From CAVPEV01 sp963703555 (GTDB lineage Bacteria; Actinomycetota; Actinomycetes; Actinomycetales; Cellulomonadaceae): DNA of 64,000 nucleotides. The translations under genes were made by a program, and so were the position numbers. This document shows, piece by piece, positions 60,880 to 64,000 of the stretch. The first letter of the stretch is position 1, and the number at the start of each line of letters is the position of its first letter. The notes beneath the pieces were generated by a model. It saw only the letters and a list, made by a program, of their open reading frames with translations. It ran no database searches and was not told where the DNA came from. The stretch lies in contig CAVPEV010000003.1 in the NCBI GenBank assembly GCA_963703555.1, forward strand, positions 10,003-74,002, given 5' to 3'.

Positions 60880-61326
60880 ATGGCGTGGGCCTGGTGGGTC
60901 GGTACGGCCCTCGTCCTGGGCATCGTCGAGATGCTCTCCCTCAGCCTGTTCGCGCTGATGCTCGTCGGCGGGGCGCTGGCGGCCGGTCTGGCTGCGGGCC
61001 TGGGCGCCTCGCTCACGGTGCAGATCGTCGTCGCTGCGGTCGTCTCCCTGCTGCTCGTGCTGGCGCTGCGACCCTGGTTGCTGCGCCGGTGGCGCAAGCG
61101 GGTCCCGCTCGTGGAGACCAACGTTTCCGCCCTCGTCGGCCGCGAGGCGATCGTGGTGGACACCACGACCCCGACGGGTGGGCGGGTGAAGCTCGCCGGG
61201 GAGGTCTGGTCCGCCCGGGCGGATGATGGCGTGGACCACACCCCGGGCACCGCGGTGGTGGTGCGGCGCATCGAGGGCGCGACGGCCGTCGTCGTCGCCG
61301 ACCGCCGTCGGCACAGCACGCCCTGA
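60880..61326 (+). CDS. NfeD-like membrane protein
   Basis: A 148-residue protein with an N-terminal hydrophobic region of two or three helices and a C-terminal OB-fold (NfeD) domain (about 80-145, with LVGREAIVVDTT and GRVKLAGEVWSARAD). Such proteins are partners of SPFH/stomatin proteins in membrane microdomains. An SPFH gene follows 60 bp downstream. AGGAGAGG stands 9 bp before the ATG. Confidence 0.9.
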   Translation: MAWAWWVGTALVLGIVEMLSLSLFALMLVGGALAAGLAAGLGASLTVQIVVAAVVSLLLVLALRPWLLRRWRKRVPLVETNVSALVGREAIVVDTTTPTGGRVKLAGEVWSARADDGVDHTPGTAVVVRRIEGATAVVVADRRRHSTP

Positions 61327-61386
61327 GCAACCCACGCCCCTGGGGTGCACCACGACCCGAGAGGCCCGATCGGCAAGGAGTCTTCC

Positions 61387-62526
61387 GTGGGCACCAGCAC
61401 AGCCACCGCCGCCGACGTCGTCGGCTACGTCATCCTCGCGATCCTCGTCATCTTCGTCGTCGTCGCCCTGGCCCGAGCGGTGCGGATCGTGCCGCAGACC
61501 GTCGCGCTGATCGTCGAGCGGCTCGGGCGGTACTCCCGGACGCTGGACGCCGGCCTGCACCTGCTCATCCCGTTCGTCGACCGGGTGCGTGCCGCCGTCG
61601 ACCTGCGCGAGCAGGTGGTGTCCTTCGCGCCGCAACCCGTCATCACCTCGGACAACCTCGTGGTCAGCATCGACACGGTCATCTACTTCCAGGTCACCGA
61701 CCCCAAGTCGGCGGTCTACGAGATTGCGAACTACATCACCGGCATCGAGCAGCTCACGGTGACCACGCTGCGCAACGTGGTCGGCTCGATGGACCTCGAG
61801 CAGACGCTGACCAGCCGTGACCAGATCAACGGGCAGCTGCGCGGCGTGCTCGACGAGGCGACCGGCCGATGGGGCGTCCGGGTCAACCGGGTGGAGCTCA
61901 AGTCGATCGACCCTCCCCAGTCCATCCAGGGCTCCATGGAGCAGCAGATGCGCGCCGAGCGCGACCGGCGTGCGGCGATCCTCACCGCCGAGGGCGTGAA
62001 GCAGTCCGCGATCCTCACCGCCGAGGGCGAGAAGCAGGCGGCCATCCTCCGGGCGGAGGGCAACGCACAGGCGGCGATCCTCAACGCCGAGGGCGAGGCG
62101 CGCGCGGTGCTGCAGGTCTTCGACGCGGTGCACCGCGGTGACGCCGACCCCAAGCTGCTCGCCTACCAGTACCTGCAGATGCTGCCGAGGATCGCCGCCA
62201 GCCCGGCGAACAAGGTGTGGATCGTGCCGGCCGAGCTGACCGGAGCGCTGGGCCAGCTGGTGCGCGGGTTCACGGGTGTGCCGGTGCCGGCGGACGGTGC
62301 GGCGGAGCGGCCGGCGGGCTCGTCCCCGCTCGCCCCGGACGACCTGCCGCCCACGGTGCTGACGGACCCGGCGGAGGCGCTCGCCGAGGCGCGTCGGCAG
62401 TCCGAAGCGGCGACCCGGGACGCGACGAGCGCGGGCACCCTGTCCGGCGTCCCGTTCGACCCTGCGGCCGAGCGGGGCCAGCGGCCCGGCGGGGGTGCGG
62501 CTGCTGCCCCCGGGGAGGGTCGGTGA
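61387..62526 (+). CDS. SPFH/Band 7 (stomatin-like, QmcA-type) protein
   Basis: A 379-residue protein: one N-terminal membrane helix (8-30), an SPFH domain (about 35-250: IVERLGRYSRTLDAGLHLLIP, VSIDTVIYFQVTDP), then a coiled-coil with four tandem copies of AEG-x-x-x-A-A/S-I-L (about 198-240), and a Pro/Ala-rich tail. It assembles large membrane rings with its NfeD partner. GTG 61387 is chosen by AAGGAG six bases ahead. The repeats form the conserved oligomerisation helix. Confidence 0.93.
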   Translation: MGTSTATAADVVGYVILAILVIFVVVALARAVRIVPQTVALIVERLGRYSRTLDAGLHLLIPFVDRVRAAVDLREQVVSFAPQPVITSDNLVVSIDTVIYFQVTDPKSAVYEIANYITGIEQLTVTTLRNVVGSMDLEQTLTSRDQINGQLRGVLDEATGRWGVRVNRVELKSIDPPQSIQGSMEQQMRAERDRRAAILTAEGVKQSAILTAEGEKQAAILRAEGNAQAAILNAEGEARAVLQVFDAVHRGDADPKLLAYQYLQMLPRIAASPANKVWIVPAELTGALGQLVRGFTGVPVPADGAAERPAGSSPLAPDDLPPTVLTDPAEALAEARRQSEAATRDATSAGTLSGVPFDPAAERGQRPGGGAAAAPGEGR

Positions 62527-62561
62527 GCGACGCCGCCGCGCCGTCGGTCGCGGACTGGCGG

Positions 62562-62575
62562 AGTGAGCACTCACT
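62562..62575. promoter_or_regulatory. TetR-type operator AGTGAGCACTCACT
   Basis: A 6-bp perfect inverted repeat with a 2-bp centre lies 16 bp before the TetR start. A -10-like TAGGAT (62580-62585) follows at once, so the repressor bound here would block its own promoter and the exporter behind it. The AGTGAG/CTCACT half-site is common among TetR regulators of drug exporters. Confidence 0.75.
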
Positions 62576-62591
62576 CATCTAGGATCTCGGG

Positions 62592-63341
62592 ATGTCCACG
62601 TTCCGGCGGTCCAGCCCGTTGACCCGCGAGGACCGTCGTGCGGCGATCGCCCGGGCGACGGTCCCGCTGCTGGCGATGCACGGCGTGACGGTGACGACCC
62701 GACAGATCGCTGCGGCGGCGGGGGTCGCCGAGGGCACCCTGTTCCGCGCCTTCGCGGACAAGGACGAGCTGTTGCGGGCGGCGGCGCTCACCGCCCTGGA
62801 CCCGGCGTCCCTCGTGGTGGCCGTCCAGGACCTGCCCGATCTGCCGGTGCGCGAGACGATCGTCGCGCTGGCCCGGACCTTGCAGGCCGGGATGCGCCAG
62901 ACGGCGGCCGCGATGGCGGCCGCGCACGCCGTCCTGGCCGACCCCGCCCCCGACGCAGGGCAGGGCGCGAGCTCCCGGGCCGACCGGCACCGATCGGGGC
63001 ACGGCGCGCACGCGCGCGATGCGCACCGCCGCTCGGTCGACCTCGTCGTCGACGCGATCGCCGAGCGGCTGGCCCGGTTCCCCGACGATCTACGGGCGGA
63101 CCCGCAGATCTCGGCGCGTGTGCTGTTCTCCCTGGTCGCCGGCCTGGGCCCGCCGCAGGCGGTCCTCGACGGCATGCTCGACCCCGAGCTGATCGCCGAC
63201 GTCGCGCTCGGCGGTCTGTGTTCGCTCCCGCCAGGTCCGCCATCGGCCCGCGCGGACCGACCACCCGCTGGGGGCGACGCCCAGCGGTGCGACCCCGCTG
63301 CGCCCGCCGCGACCCGGCCCGCACTCCAGACCCGCTCCTGA
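62592..63341 (+). CDS. TetR-family regulator
   Basis: A 249-residue regulator with an N-terminal helix-turn-helix (VTVTTRQIAAAAGVAEGTLFRAFADKDELLRAAA) and a helical ligand domain to about 215, then a low-complexity tail. It is followed 15 bp later by an ABC exporter gene, so the two are probably one operon under autorepression through the palindrome upstream. The inducer is unknown, probably an exported drug or lipid. Confidence 0.9.
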   Translation: MSTFRRSSPLTREDRRAAIARATVPLLAMHGVTVTTRQIAAAAGVAEGTLFRAFADKDELLRAAALTALDPASLVVAVQDLPDLPVRETIVALARTLQAGMRQTAAAMAAAHAVLADPAPDAGQGASSRADRHRSGHGAHARDAHRRSVDLVVDAIAERLARFPDDLRADPQISARVLFSLVAGLGPPQAVLDGMLDPELIADVALGGLCSLPPGPPSARADRPPAGGDAQRCDPAAPAATRPALQTRS

Positions 63342-63356
63342 CACCCCGAGGACGCC

Positions 63357-64000
63357 ATGCTCTTCCGACTGCTCCGCACCTACCTGCGTCCGTACCGCGG
63401 GCCGCTCATCGCGGTCGCGGTCCTCCAGCTCGCCCAGGGCATCGCCAACCTGTACCTGCCCACGCTCAACGCCGACATCATCGACAAGGGCGTGACGGTC
63501 GGTGACACCGGCTACATCATCCGGACCGGTGGGATGATGCTGGCGATCACGCTGGTGCAGGCGGTGTGCTCGGCCACCGCGGTGTACTTCGGCGCGCGGG
63601 CGGCCATGGCGCTGGGGCGGGACCTGCGGGCCGGCGTGTTCTCCCGGGTGCAGGACTTCGCCGCCCAGGAGATGGCCAGGTTCGGGGCGCCGTCGCTCAT
63701 CACCCGGTCCACCAACGACGTCCAGCAGGTCCAGATGGTCGTCCTGCTCAGCCTGGTCGTCCTCATCACCGCGCCGGTGATGGCGATCGGCGGGGTGGTC
63801 ATGGCACTGCGCCAGGACGCGCCGCTGACCGCCATCCTGGCGGTGGTCGTGCCGGTCCTGCTCGCGGTCGTGGGGTTCGCGGTCAGCCGGATGCGCCCGC
63901 TGTTCCGAAGCGATGCAGACACGCATCGACACCATCAACCGGGTGCTCCGCGAGCAGATCACCGGGATCCGCGTCGATCCGTGCGTTCGTCCGGCACGAC
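63357..64000 (+). CDS. ABC multidrug/lipid exporter half-transporter, 3' end outside window
   Basis: The first 185 residues form the start of an ABC transmembrane domain of the fused type-IV (MsbA/Sav1866-like) exporters: RLLRTYLRPYRGPLIAVAVL, TLNADIIDKGVTVGDT and FGAPSLITRSTNDVQQVQMV. Four or more helices are visible. Two extra G bases, at about 63912 and 63976, break the frame in the given sequence: MRPLFRS is followed one frame over by MQTRIDTINRVLREQITGIR, then again by IRAFVRHD. With both removed the frame is open to the window edge. The nucleotide-binding domain lies beyond it. Confidence 0.85.
   Translation, partial: MLFRLLRTYLRPYRGPLIAVAVLQLAQGIANLYLPTLNADIIDKGVTVGDTGYIIRTGGMMLAITLVQAVCSATAVYFGARAAMALGRDLRAGVFSRVQDFAAQEMARFGAPSLITRSTNDVQQVQMVVLLSLVVLITAPVMAIGGVVMALRQDAPLTAILAVVVPVLLAVVGFAVSRMRPLFRSDADTHRHHQPGAPRADHRDPRRSVRSSGT

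Noticed and set aside
61975..62110. Repeated AEG-containing segment in the SPFH gene as a possible recent tandem duplication
   Set aside because: The AEG heptad-like repeats are a conserved coiled-coil feature of stomatin/SPFH proteins, and the DNA copies differ.

Overview
This window is chromosomal DNA from a high-G+C actinobacterium. Gene content, many GTG starts and the core order (corC-era ... leuA ... recO-uppS ... glyS ... dusB ... dgt-dnaG ... serB-glgC/glgA) point to the Micrococcales, most likely Cellulomonadaceae-like (Cellulomonas/Actinotalea group). The genus is an inference from gene order and protein style, not from a search.

Layout. 1-3.5 kb: end of a CorC/HlyC-type CBS protein, era, and a membrane-anchored alpha/beta hydrolase. 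3.5-18.8 kb: eight tightly packed genes (PP2C phosphatase, FHA protein, Ser/Thr kinase, a 1.9k-residue Ig-like/fibronectin-III surface protein, MoxR ATPase, DUF58 protein, transglutaminase-fold membrane protein, RDD-FHA protein). This matches the PFNA cluster known from bifidobacteria and other Actinobacteria. Its transglutaminase-fold member lacks the usual catalytic Cys and His. 18.8-24 kb: leuA behind a short Leu-rich leader, a diguanylate cyclase, recO and uppS. 24-27.5 kb: a decayed insertion carrying remnants of an actinobacterial conjugation module (SCO6880-, SCO6881- and DUF6112-like), an MNT antitoxin with a truncated HEPN partner, and a dead IS982-type transposase. 27.5-30.3 kb: a zinc ABC transporter behind a Zur-type operator. 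30.3-36.4 kb: glyS (broken by four indels as given), an ABC-2 exporter and dusB. 36.4-43.3 kb: an alpha-glucoside regulon (GH13 hydrolase and LacI regulator divergent from malEFG-like genes, with an operator over the -35). 43.4-46.6 kb: dgt and dnaG.

46.9-55.15 kb is a decayed genomic island ending at the 3' end of a tRNA-Asn. It holds an aldo/keto reductase, a broken Gfo/Idh oxidoreductase and solute-binding gene, a structurally complete IS1595-type element, pieces of four other transposases (IS256-, IS3-, IS1182-like and one unassigned), a truncated lactococcin-972-like bacteriocin that still has a promoter, an AbiE pair with truncated toxin, a coiled-coil TIR protein behind a gene fragment, and an excisionase without its integrase.

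55.2-64 kb returns to core genes: a CAT-anticodon tRNA, serB, glgC divergent from glgA/glgM, a stand-alone ABC ATPase, an NfeD-SPFH pair, and a TetR regulator with a palindromic operator in front of an ABC exporter that runs off the window.

Single-base indels recur in otherwise well-conserved genes, including glyS, which cell viability normally requires. Some apparent frameshifts are therefore probably sequence errors. The nonsense codons, deletions and junctions in the two accessory regions look like real decay.
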